Source: an uncultured archaeon (GTDB lineage Archaea; Thermoproteota; Nitrososphaeria; Nitrososphaerales; Nitrosopumilaceae). From it: a stretch of DNA of 18,293 nucleotides. The stretch covers positions 1-18,293 of the forward strand of contig CATMRH010000013.1 in NCBI GenBank assembly GCA_950073955.1. Reading direction: 5' to 3'. Positions 7,917 through 13,912 of this stretch are shown piece after piece. The notes beneath the pieces are model-generated. The model saw nothing but the letters and a program-made list of their open reading frames with translations. It did no database searches and was not told the origin of the DNA. The translations under genes were made by a program, and so were the position numbers. The first letter of the stretch is position 1, and every line of letters starts with the position of its first letter.

Positions 7917-8198
7917 CTATCGATTGAAAATCCGTTCTCTTATCTCTGGTATGTGTTTGTATATGATGTCTCTGACTTTCATTTGATCTTCTTCAGTTGG
8001 AATTTCTTTTTGTGCACTCATAATTGCACCACTCATGCCAAGTGCCATTCCAATTACAATCCCATAAACAAATTCCTGAGGATTTTCCACTTTGAATATG
8101 TCTTTATTTTCTTTAATTTCTTCTAGATAGGATGGTATTGTTGCTACTGCACCGTTGATAGTTTGGATTATTAGCGTCTCTAATTGGTCTTCACTCAT
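7917..8198 (-). CDS. Small conserved-looking protein of unknown function
   Basis: The frame is open from 8252, but the ATG at 8196-8198 is preferred. It gives a 93-residue protein starting MSEDQLETLII, it has AGAAGG 6 nt upstream, and it lies about 27 bp from the AT element at 8221-8230. The protein is largely helical, with an acidic N-terminal half, a hydrophobic small-residue stretch (GIVIGMALGMSGAIMSA) that is either a buried helix or a weak membrane segment, and a basic C terminus. I do not recognise the family. It lies 46 bp upstream of the parvulin gene on the same strand and is divergent from the DUF2203 gene. Confidence 0.65.
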   Translation of the reverse strand: MSEDQLETLIIQTINGAVATIPSYLEEIKENKDIFKVENPQEFVYGIVIGMALGMSGAIMSAQKEIPTEEDQMKVRDIIYKHIPEIRERIFNR

Positions 8199-8220
8199 GT
8201 GCATCCTTCTGAGAGAATTC

Positions 8221-8230
8221 TTAATAAATT
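8221..8230. promoter_or_regulatory. Shared TATA element of a divergent gene pair
   Basis: TTAATAAATT centred at 8225 is the only good TATA-like element between the two divergent starts. It is 27 bp from the minus-strand ATG (8198) and 34 bp from the plus-strand ATG (8259). One element could therefore serve a leaderless transcript leftwards and a short-leader transcript rightwards. Confidence 0.45.
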
Positions 8231-8258
8231 TGTGCCTAAGATTTTTAATCAAGACTTT

Positions 8259-8672
8259 ATGAGCAGATACATGTTCATGTATTTTACTACAAATAAAGCA
8301 AATGAGGCATTACCTGACGTAATTAAAAAATTTGAGTATGCTTTAGCTAAAAAGAATGAAGTTACAAAAATAGAACAACAATTACAACTGAGTCTATCCA
8401 CTACCGACTCTTTTGAAGAATACGTGACTCTAAAACAAAAGCTAAATTCTACAATTACCAAATTCTATGAATCTGTTGAGATCCTAGAAAATACTGGCGT
8501 AGTGGTCAAAAGTATTGAGCAAGGCTTACTTGATTTTCCTTCAAAGAGATTCAATGAGGAAGTTTGGTTGTGCTGGAAATATGGTGAGACTGAAATCAGG
8601 TTTTGGCATGATAAAGATTCTGGTTTTATGGGTAGAAAGCCTATAGAAGTAAGTGATGAATCGTTAGTTTAA
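8259..8672 (+). CDS. DUF2203 family protein
   Basis: A 137-residue protein matching the DUF2203 pattern: an N-terminal YFTTNKANEALPDV-type motif (family: FT.EEAN.LLP), a helical middle rich in Lys/Glu/Gln, and the diagnostic C-terminal half LLDFPSKRFNEEVWLCW followed by WHDKDSGFMGRKPI (family: DFP...G..V.LCW..GE..I..WH....GF.GR.P). Molecular function is unknown for the family. The frame is open from 8184, but that start overlaps the divergent gene; the ATG at 8259 fits the shared TATA element, and ATGs at 8271 and 8277 are alternatives. The stop TAA (8670-8672) is followed in the same frame by the decayed membrane-protein frame. Confidence 0.82.
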   Translation: MSRYMFMYFTTNKANEALPDVIKKFEYALAKKNEVTKIEQQLQLSLSTTDSFEEYVTLKQKLNSTITKFYESVEILENTGVVVKSIEQGLLDFPSKRFNEEVWLCWKYGETEIRFWHDKDSGFMGRKPIEVSDESLV

Positions 8673-9134
8673 TTTTTTAACAAAATTTTTAACATCAAGA
8701 GTTCTGAGTGGTTCCGAAGAATCCCAACTGATCAACAAATTGAGATAAAATTATTTGTAGATGATGAAAATGCAGAGTCAGTATCTGGCGCATCTGTAAA
8801 AATAATTACAGATGATAACTCAATGGTAATGCCCGATGTTATAAAAACAAACTCTGATGGTAGCGCAATTTTTAGTTTAACTGCACTTGAAGGACCTAAC
8901 ATCTCTTTTTACATAATTGCAACTGCTGAAGGTTATGCAGAAGGCAAGGACACATTCATCGTAAACGTCGATACTTCACAAAGAATGTTTGATGCTATTG
9001 ATTTAGAATTGCCAAAATGCATCATCTATATTCTAATTGGTGGAATTTTGATGGTTGTGGTTTTGGTCTTCATGTTCCTAAAGAAATCAAAAACTGATTT
9101 AGAAGAAGAATGGGAAGATGAAGAAGAGATTTGA
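8673..9134 (+). pseudogene. 5'-truncated membrane-anchored beta-sandwich domain protein
   Basis: The frame open from 8673 to 9134 reads as genuine protein well before its first ATG (8823). From about 8712 it encodes FRRIPTDQQIEIKLFVDD, then SGASVKIITDD and TNSDGSAIFSL. This is an Ig-like or carboxypeptidase-regulatory-like beta domain of the kind found in archaeal surface proteins. It is followed by a membrane helix (IIYILIGGILMVVVLVFMFL) and an acidic tail. No ATG, GTG or TTG lies in frame between the DUF2203 stop and 8823, and starting at 8823 would cut the domain and leave no signal peptide. I infer loss of the 5' end with its signal sequence. The alternative is a working 103-residue protein from 8823-9134 with a C-terminal anchor. 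Confidence 0.55.
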
Positions 9135-9138
9135 TTTT

Positions 9139-9348
9139 TTATTGTTTTAACACTCTTTTCTTATCTCTACAAATCCCGCAGAGATAACTTTTCTTAAAAA
9201 TTTTTAATTCTATTTTGAATGCTTTAGTTTGAGAATACTTTTCTCCTGCCTTCAACCCCCCAGGCACTTTTTTACCACAGTTAGTACAGTGAATTTCAAC
9301 ATTAAATCTCACGGTTTTTTCATTTTCTGAAATTTTACCAATTATCAT
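9139..9348 (-). CDS. Small zinc-ribbon protein
   Basis: A 69-residue basic protein with two CxxC pairs, in the preferred numbering C21-x2-C24 (HCTNCGKK) and C57-x2-C60 (LCGICRDKK). They are separated by a short lysine-rich linker, a classic four-cysteine zinc ribbon. Such small proteins often bind nucleic acid or protein, but the function here is not identifiable. The frame allows an ATG at 9354, but the ATG at 9348 is 26 bp from the TATA element at 9371-9378 and fits a leaderless start. It converges on the truncated gene at 9134 with a 4-bp gap. Confidence 0.72.
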   Translation of the reverse strand: MIIGKISENEKTVRFNVEIHCTNCGKKVPGGLKAGEKYSQTKAFKIELKIFKKSYLCGICRDKKRVLKQ

Positions 9349-9370
9349 AGGCATGTTTGATTTGATTTTG

Positions 9371-9378
9371 ATATAAAC
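9371..9378. promoter_or_regulatory. Shared TATA box between zinc-ribbon gene and ubiA-like gene
   Basis: ATATAAAC (minus strand GTTTATAT) centred at 9374.5. It lies 26.5 bp from the minus-strand ATG at 9348 and 25.5 bp from the plus-strand ATG at 9400, which opens a short leader ORF ahead of the ubiA-like gene. No other good TATA element lies in this gap. Confidence 0.55.
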
Positions 9379-9399
9379 AATAAGCTGAAATCAAAACTC

Positions 9400-9435
9400 A
9401 TGAATATTATACTGAAAAATTGGTACTCATTTTGA
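9400..9435 (+). CDS. Possible 11-codon leader ORF overlapping the ubiA-like gene
   Basis: ATG at 9400 sits where transcription should start from the TATA box at 9371-9378. It encodes MNIILKNWYSF and stops with TGA at 9433-9435, which overlaps the ATG of the prenyltransferase gene (TGATG). A leaderless mRNA would meet this ORF first, so translation of the main gene could depend on termination and re-initiation. It could instead be a chance ORF in a short leader. Confidence 0.35.
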   Translation: MNIILKNWYSF

Positions 9436-10319
9436 TGCTATCAGTCTGGCTTCGTGTGATTCGTGTAAGATTTCTTCTTGCATCTGTGATTGCAGTTTCT
9501 GTTGGGTTGGCACTCACTTGGAGGCAAAATTCCTCGATAGACCCTCTTGATGCAATTTTGATATTTGCAGGAGTGATGGCACTTCATGCAAGTGTAGATT
9601 TACTAAATGATTTTTGGGATTTTAAACGAGGAATTGACACAAAAACTAAACGAACTAAGATGAGTGGCGGAACTGGCGTATTGCCAGAAGGATTACTAAA
9701 ACCATCTTCTGTATATCGTGCAGGAATTGTATTTTTAATTATTGGTTCTGTAATTGGAAGCTATTTTGTTATTACACATGGAATTATTATTGGGGTAATT
9801 TTGGGATTTGCAATTTTATCTATTTATTTTTATTCAACAAAAATTGTTGATTCTGGTTTAGGTGAATTTTTTGTTGCAGTCAAAGGCTCTATGATTGTCA
9901 TAGGTACTTTTTTTATCCAATCAGGAGAAATCACTATAGAATCAATTCTTGGTGGAATTGTTGTTGGCGTTTTATCTTCGCTTGTACTTTTTATTGCATC
10001 ATTCCCTGATCATGATGCTGACAAATCTAAAGGTCGAAAATCTTTAGTTATTGCAGTTGGAAAAGAAAAAGCTGCAAAACTTTTTTGGATTTTTCCTCTA
10101 ATATCATATGTAGCAATAATAATTGGCGTGTCTACAAATTTATTTCCTCTAGTATCTCTGATTACTTTAGTAACTATTCCATTAATGATAAAATCTGGAT
10201 TAGGATTAAGCAAAAACTTTGATTCGATTGAGAATCTGATTCCATTCATGTCTTCAACTTTGATGTTCAGTAGAATTACAGGAGCATTGTTTGTTGTTAG
10301 TTTTTTGATTGTACTGTGA
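9435..10319 (+). CDS. UbiA-family prenyltransferase, MenA-like
   Basis: A polytopic membrane enzyme of 294 residues that transfers an isoprenoid chain from its diphosphate to an aromatic or other acceptor. Two Asp-rich metal/diphosphate motifs are visible: NDFWDFKRGID at about 58-68, and DHDADKSKGRKS at about 192-203. SGGTGVLPEG follows the first motif, as in MenA-like proteins. Several membrane helices separate them. These archaea make menaquinones, so transfer onto 1,4-dihydroxy-2-naphthoate is plausible. Lipid (DGGGP) synthase and haem O synthase motifs fit less well. The ATG at 9435 is chosen over an upstream in-frame TTG (9420), because the encoded MLSVWLRVIRVRF is a normal family N terminus and the ATG overlaps the leader-ORF stop. 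Confidence 0.85.
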   Translation: MLSVWLRVIRVRFLLASVIAVSVGLALTWRQNSSIDPLDAILIFAGVMALHASVDLLNDFWDFKRGIDTKTKRTKMSGGTGVLPEGLLKPSSVYRAGIVFLIIGSVIGSYFVITHGIIIGVILGFAILSIYFYSTKIVDSGLGEFFVAVKGSMIVIGTFFIQSGEITIESILGGIVVGVLSSLVLFIASFPDHDADKSKGRKSLVIAVGKEKAAKLFWIFPLISYVAIIIGVSTNLFPLVSLITLVTIPLMIKSGLGLSKNFDSIENLIPFMSSTLMFSRITGALFVVSFLIVL

Positions 10320-10328
10320 GACTTTAGA

Positions 10329-10338
10329 CATAAATTTA
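10329..10338 (+). promoter_or_regulatory. TATA box of the aldo/keto reductase gene
   Basis: CATAAATTTA, centred about 25 bp before the ATG at 10358, indicates a leaderless transcript separate from the prenyltransferase gene. Confidence 0.45.
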
Positions 10339-10357
10339 GCAATTTATAAGAATTTGT

Positions 10358-11458
10358 ATGATTTCAGGCTTTGCAACTTCTGAAGGAACCAAAAAATTTG
10401 CTCAAAATTCAGGCGTAAATCAAGCCAATTTCAAAGAATTTGAAAAACTTAGTCTCTCTAATGTTGGGATTGGAACTTATCTTGGTGATCCAGATGCTAG
10501 AACCGATGATTTAGTAGCGAATGCTGTGAAACAATCCATTACCTCTGGCATCAATGTTGTAGATACTGCAATAAACTACAGATCTCAAAAAGCAGAGCGC
10601 TCTGTTGGAAAAGCTATTTCAGAATTAATTAAAGAAGAAAAAATTTCACGTGATCAGATTTTTATTAGTACCAAAAATGGATACGTAACAAATGATGCTG
10701 ATGTTCAGTTAGGTTTTTGGGAGTATGTCAAAGAAGAATATTCTCAAAAAGGCATTATCAAAGAAGGTGATGTTACCTCTGGATATCACTGCATGACCCC
10801 TACTTTCCTTTCTGATCAACTAGATCGTAGTTTGAAAAATTTAGGTTTAGAGTGTGTTGATTTAATGTATCTTCACAACGCAGTAGAAGGACAAATCAAA
10901 GACGTTTCTAAGGAACAATTCTTAGAGAATTTGAAAGCTGTCTTTGAATTATATGAACAAAAACGTGATGAAGGAAAAATTAAATTCTATGGTATGGCAA
11001 CTTGGGAATGTTTTAGAGTTCCAAATGATAATCCTCAATATTTGTCCCTTGAAGACACAGTTAACATGGCTAAAAAAATTGGAGGAGATAATCACGGTTT
11101 CCGATTTATCCAATTACCATTTAATCTGAATTATGATCAAGCACTACTTAAAAAAACACAATTACTTGGAAACGAAAATGTTTCTGTATTAAAGGCAGCT
11201 GTGGCATTGGGAATAGGTGTATTTACTAGCGTTCCATTTATGCAAGGACGTCTTTTGGTACCTGGGGCAATGCCTGAATTTAATGAATTAAAACCCTCTT
11301 TACGTGCTTTACAGTTTATCCGTTCATCACCTGGTGTAATTTCTCCTTTGGTTGGGCAGAAATCTTCTGAACATGTTACTGAAAATCTTGAAATTATGAA
11401 AATTCCTCCAATGACTGAAGATGAATTTCTAGCACTAGTCAAAAAACTAACTTCTTGA
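10358..11458 (+). CDS. Aldo/keto reductase
   Basis: A 366-residue NAD(P)H-dependent oxidoreductase with a TIM-barrel fold. The catalytic tetrad is complete: D69 and Y74 in VVDTAINYR, K106 in ISTKNGY and H173 in MYLHNA. The C-terminal part has the usual cofactor-binding order, with SVPFMQGRL followed by SPGVISPLVGQKS. It is somewhat longer than typical 280-340-residue members, with a roughly 25-residue N-terminal extension and an insert around 110-150. The carbonyl substrate cannot be told from sequence. It lies 38 bp downstream of the prenyltransferase on the same strand but has its own TATA element. Confidence 0.9.
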   Translation: MISGFATSEGTKKFAQNSGVNQANFKEFEKLSLSNVGIGTYLGDPDARTDDLVANAVKQSITSGINVVDTAINYRSQKAERSVGKAISELIKEEKISRDQIFISTKNGYVTNDADVQLGFWEYVKEEYSQKGIIKEGDVTSGYHCMTPTFLSDQLDRSLKNLGLECVDLMYLHNAVEGQIKDVSKEQFLENLKAVFELYEQKRDEGKIKFYGMATWECFRVPNDNPQYLSLEDTVNMAKKIGGDNHGFRFIQLPFNLNYDQALLKKTQLLGNENVSVLKAAVALGIGVFTSVPFMQGRLLVPGAMPEFNELKPSLRALQFIRSSPGVISPLVGQKSSEHVTENLEIMKIPPMTEDEFLALVKKLTS

Positions 11459-11525
11459 AGATTTTATTCTTAAATTAAAAACTTTGTAGAACGATTAAAT
11501 GAGCGTTTCATAAAGTAGATATGAA

Positions 11526-11891
11526 ATGTCTGGTAAAATTTTTGATTATACCAAAGTCTGTGATTCTGTTTTAGCAGTTGATTCTAAAATTAGATTTGCT
11601 GGTGTAATTAACGAGCGTGGTAGATTGGTCGCAGGTGGTATGAGGCCAAATGTAGAGCCACTGGAAAGTGAAAAAGATGATGAAATGATTTTCATGGAAC
11701 TTGCATTACGTGTTAAAATGAGAAAAGAATTCGATAAACAACTTGGCTGTGTAAATTTTGCTTTGGCGTCACGTGAACGTGCACTTGCAATTAGTGTGCC
11801 TTTAGGTGAGGACGTTTTGTATGTTGTATCTGAACCTGATACTGATTATACTACTTTGCCCAAAAAAATCACACAAATAATTAATTCATAA
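11526..11891 (+). CDS. Small archaeal protein, possibly roadblock/DUF6659-like
   Basis: A 121-residue soluble protein with alternating beta strands and helices: SVLAVDSKIRFAGVINERGRLVAGG near the start, a central acidic helix (ESEKDDEMIFMELALRV), then strands FALASRE, ALAISVPLG and VLYVVSEP. The pattern 'helix, strand, hairpin with G-R-L, helix, three strands' recalls small profilin/roadblock folds seen in Nitrososphaerota (I think DUF6659, with limited confidence). There is no catalytic motif, cysteine cluster or membrane segment. The ATG at 11526 is preceded by an AT-rich GATTAAATG element about 26 bp upstream. Another ATG at 11521 is in a different frame and short. Confidence 0.7.
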   Translation: MSGKIFDYTKVCDSVLAVDSKIRFAGVINERGRLVAGGMRPNVEPLESEKDDEMIFMELALRVKMRKEFDKQLGCVNFALASRERALAISVPLGEDVLYVVSEPDTDYTTLPKKITQIINS

Positions 11892-11906
11892 TTTCTTTTC
11901 TCAATC

Positions 11907-11914
11907 TATAAATA
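11907..11914 (+). promoter_or_regulatory. TATA box for the YHS-domain gene
   Basis: Consensus TATAAATA centred at 11910.5, exactly 25.5 bp upstream of the GTG at 11936. This supports a leaderless GTG start. Confidence 0.6.
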
Positions 11915-11935
11915 GAATTTACATATGAAAAATTT

Positions 11936-12082
11936 GTGCCAGTAGATCCAGTTTGCGGAATTGAGCTTGATGAAGATTTAGCAGTACTTCTTGAGCATGA
12001 TGGTAAAAAATTCTATTTTTGTTGTGACGGATGTAGGAAAATTTTTATCAAAAAACCTCGTAAATACAAAAATAATGTTTAG
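11936..12082 (+). CDS. YHS-domain metal-binding miniprotein
   Basis: A 48-residue protein that is essentially one YHS domain. It opens PVDPVCGIELDED, then has a GKKFYFCCDGCRKIF segment and ends KPRKYKNNV. The metal-ligand cysteines are C7, C29, C30 and C33, matching the DPVCGM...YFCC.GC..F pattern of YHS domains in copper-handling proteins and metal-dependent enzymes. Here it stands alone, so a copper or other soft-metal chaperone or sensor role is plausible but unproven. The start is GTG (11936-11938), supported by a TATA box at the right distance; the nearby ATG at 11925 is out of frame. Its TAG overlaps the TAA of the convergent gene by 4 nt (TTAG). Confidence 0.85.
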   Translation: MPVDPVCGIELDEDLAVLLEHDGKKFYFCCDGCRKIFIKKPRKYKNNV

Positions 12083-13035
12083 ATGGGGAAAGCCCCACAC
12101 ATTCTACAAAATTTCGAATTTTCAACTTCATGTTTACAATACGGACACGTATTTTTTGCATGATTATCTACAGGTGATCCAAATAATTTTTTAAAAATTT
12201 TATAATAATGCATTGATTCTCTACTTCTAATAATCACCCCATCTTCTTTTTCAGTGATTAGTTTCTTTTCAACAAATACTTCCTCATTTATTATTGAATT
12301 AAACAAATTTGTTAGTCCTGAAGTTCCTGAACCATCTTGCATCGGTGATTTTTCTCTCCATGCAATTTGGTATGGAATATATTTTTCAAAAGTCTTACGT
12401 AAAATCCATTTACCGTGTCTTTTCTTCTTTTCATTTCTAACTTTCAGATTCACTGGAATTTTTTCAGCTAGTTTCAAAACTGCATCCTTTAGAAAAGGTG
12501 ATTCAACGGTTATTCCCAATGCTTTTCCAATTTTTTGTGTTGGAAAATGCATTATTGAGCAAATTCTCTTGATCTCTTCTTCTAATTCCTCTTCTGATTT
12601 GTTTATTAGAAAACTGTATCCTGCAAATAACTCGTCTGCCCCATCTCCTGTGATAATTGATTTTTCATCATTATCTTTTGCCCATTTTATTGCCAGATAC
12701 ATTACAACATTATTACGGATCTCAATATCGTTGAAATTTTTCAAGATCTTAATTGTATCTTCAATTGCTCCAAGAATTGTAGTAGTTTTGACGTTGTAAA
12801 TTGATAAAGGTAATTGCATTTCTTTTGAAATCATTTGACAGTAAGTTAGATCTGTTGAAACAAAATCTTCAGCAATTACTGCAACAGCATTTGGTTTTCT
12901 TTGTTTTAGAAAATATGCAATAATAGAACTATCTAATCCGCCTGATAATGAAATTAAATTTGATTTACAAGAATCACAGGATTCTTCTAAAATTTTGTAA
13001 AGGTTCTTGGAAACTTTATCCAATGTAGAATTCAT
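12079..13035 (-). CDS. Asparagine synthetase-like ATP-pyrophosphatase lacking the glutaminase domain, with C-terminal zinc ribbon
   Basis: A 318-residue protein of the AsnB C-terminal domain family. The ATP-binding PP-loop is SGGLDSS at 31-37, the second signature is TGDGADELFAGY at 129-140, and KWILRKTFEKYIP with REKSPMQDGSG (209-237) completes the synthetase core. The N-terminal Ntn glutaminase domain of AsnB (catalytic Cys2, about 200 residues) is absent, so nitrogen would have to come from free ammonia or a partner. The C terminus adds a zinc ribbon with C297, C300, C310 and C313 (CPYC...CRMC). Amidation of aspartate is the default inference, but the substrate could be another carboxylate. 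It converges on the YHS gene. Confidence 0.82.
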   Translation of the reverse strand: MNSTLDKVSKNLYKILEESCDSCKSNLISLSGGLDSSIIAYFLKQRKPNAVAVIAEDFVSTDLTYCQMISKEMQLPLSIYNVKTTTILGAIEDTIKILKNFNDIEIRNNVVMYLAIKWAKDNDEKSIITGDGADELFAGYSFLINKSEEELEEEIKRICSIMHFPTQKIGKALGITVESPFLKDAVLKLAEKIPVNLKVRNEKKKRHGKWILRKTFEKYIPYQIAWREKSPMQDGSGTSGLTNLFNSIINEEVFVEKKLITEKEDGVIIRSRESMHYYKIFKKLFGSPVDNHAKNTCPYCKHEVENSKFCRMCGAFPI

Positions 13036-13082
13036 GTATTAGAAATTAAAATAGCTATGCCTAATTGTTTTCCTCTGAATAA

Positions 13083-13110
13083 TTACACTTTTTATTGTAA
13101 ACTTTAAATT
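13083..13110 (+). promoter_or_regulatory. Promoter of the HTH gene with an upstream dyad
   Basis: The TATA-like ACTTTAAATT at 13101-13110 is about 27 bp before the ATG at 13134. Immediately upstream lies the inverted repeat TTACA (13083-13087) / TGTAA (13096-13100). Its position against the TFB-recognition region suits an operator, possibly for autoregulation. Confidence 0.35.
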
Positions 13111-13133
13111 ATTTGTAGAATCACTAAGAAATA

Positions 13134-13550
13134 ATGCTATTGCCTGCTGAAATTGAATCAAAAACTCTAATCCCTGCATTACGAGCAATTCTTGCTAAAA
13201 AACTTGCAGAAGATCATAACATTAGAGAAGATGAAATTTCTAAAATGCTTGGAGTCACTCAAGCGGCAGTTAGCAATTACATTCGTGGAACAAGAGGTGA
13301 TCCATCTTTGATTGCAAAACTTTTAGCAGAAAAAGAAGTTGCAATTATGATAAATGAATTAAGTGATAGTCTTTCGTCAGACATGGCGTATACACCATCT
13401 ATTCTTTCAAAATTCATTGGACTTTGTAATTATATCAAATCTAGTTTGTTAATTTGTGAGATACATCATAATTTAGAATCGAATATAGATGAACAAGTAT
13501 GTAAAGAATGTGAAAACATGCTTCTTAAGGGCCCTGGCAATATCTACTAA
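13134..13550 (+). CDS. HTH transcriptional regulator with cysteine-rich tail
   Basis: A 138-residue predicted DNA-binding protein. Residues about 1-55 (LLPAEIESK, ALRAILAKKLAED, EISKMLGVTQAAVSNYIRG) form a Cro/XRE-like helix-turn-helix of the archaeal type seen at the N terminus of ThiN-linked regulators (COG2522-like). No ThiN domain follows. The middle (60-105) is helical and probably dimerises. The end contains C108, H111, H112, C123 and C126 (CEIHH...CKEC), a possible metal or redox site. It is preceded by a TATA element suiting a near-leaderless ATG, with a small dyad directly upstream. Its TAA overlaps the alba stop by 4 nt (CTAA). Confidence 0.82.
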   Translation: MLLPAEIESKTLIPALRAILAKKLAEDHNIREDEISKMLGVTQAAVSNYIRGTRGDPSLIAKLLAEKEVAIMINELSDSLSSDMAYTPSILSKFIGLCNYIKSSLLICEIHHNLESNIDEQVCKECENMLLKGPGNIY

Positions 13551-13861
13551 ATTTTATTTAAAATAATCTCAACAGTTGATGTCATATTACCAATACCTGC
13601 GGCTGCCTCAGTATCTACAGTAATTTTTTCAACTTTCGAATTTCCTTTTAGCATTTTTTCTGTAATGATATTTGCAACTGCTACTGCATTTGGAATTGAA
13701 TTTCCCTTTGCTCTAAGAATAACTCGATTTTTCTTTCCCAGTACCGATAAGACATCAACAGCTAATAACATTACGGGGTCATTTCCAATAGTTATGATGG
13801 CATCGTCAGACTTGTCGGTCTGCTCCTGACCACACTGTTCATTTATCTCATCCATGAGCAT
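13547..13861 (-). CDS. albA: Alba-family chromatin/nucleic-acid-binding protein
   Basis: A 104-residue Alba-fold protein. It has an acidic 20-residue N-terminal tail, then IITIGNDPVMLLAVDVL, RVILRAKGNSIPNAVAVANII and a C-terminal STVEIILNKI strand, all in the family order. Alba proteins dimerise and coat DNA or bind RNA. In Sulfolobus Alba the loop after strand 1 reads IGKKP, with the acetylatable Lys16; here it is IGNDP (N27, D28), so those lysines are missing. That and the acidic tail suggest a paralogue with altered or weaker DNA contacts. A second ATG at 13855 (M3) is possible. A TATA-like CTTAAAAG (13888-13895 on this strand) gives a leader of about 4 nt. Confidence 0.9.
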   Translation of the reverse strand: MLMDEINEQCGQEQTDKSDDAIITIGNDPVMLLAVDVLSVLGKKNRVILRAKGNSIPNAVAVANIITEKMLKGNSKVEKITVDTEAAAGIGNMTSTVEIILNKI

Positions 13862-13912
13862 TACTTAACAATCAGCAATTTTTTGTTCTTTTAAGTTTTA
13901 TCGACTATTGAT

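Noticed and set aside
8249..8461. Minus-strand ORF of 70 codons opposite the DUF2203 gene
   Set aside because: Antisense shadow; the plus strand carries the conserved DUF2203 motifs.
10010..11442. Minus-strand ORFs opposite the prenyltransferase and aldo/keto reductase, and a plus-strand ORF at 10944-11129
   Set aside because: Out-of-frame shadows of two genes with complete catalytic motifs.
11991..12194. Plus-strand ORF of 67 codons overlapping the YHS gene
   Set aside because: Out of frame with the convincing YHS domain and runs antisense into the asparagine synthetase-like gene.
12254..12799. Plus-strand ORF of 181 codons
   Set aside because: Long, but entirely antisense to the PP-loop synthetase, and rich in Ser/Phe as expected for a shadow of Lys/Glu-rich sequence.
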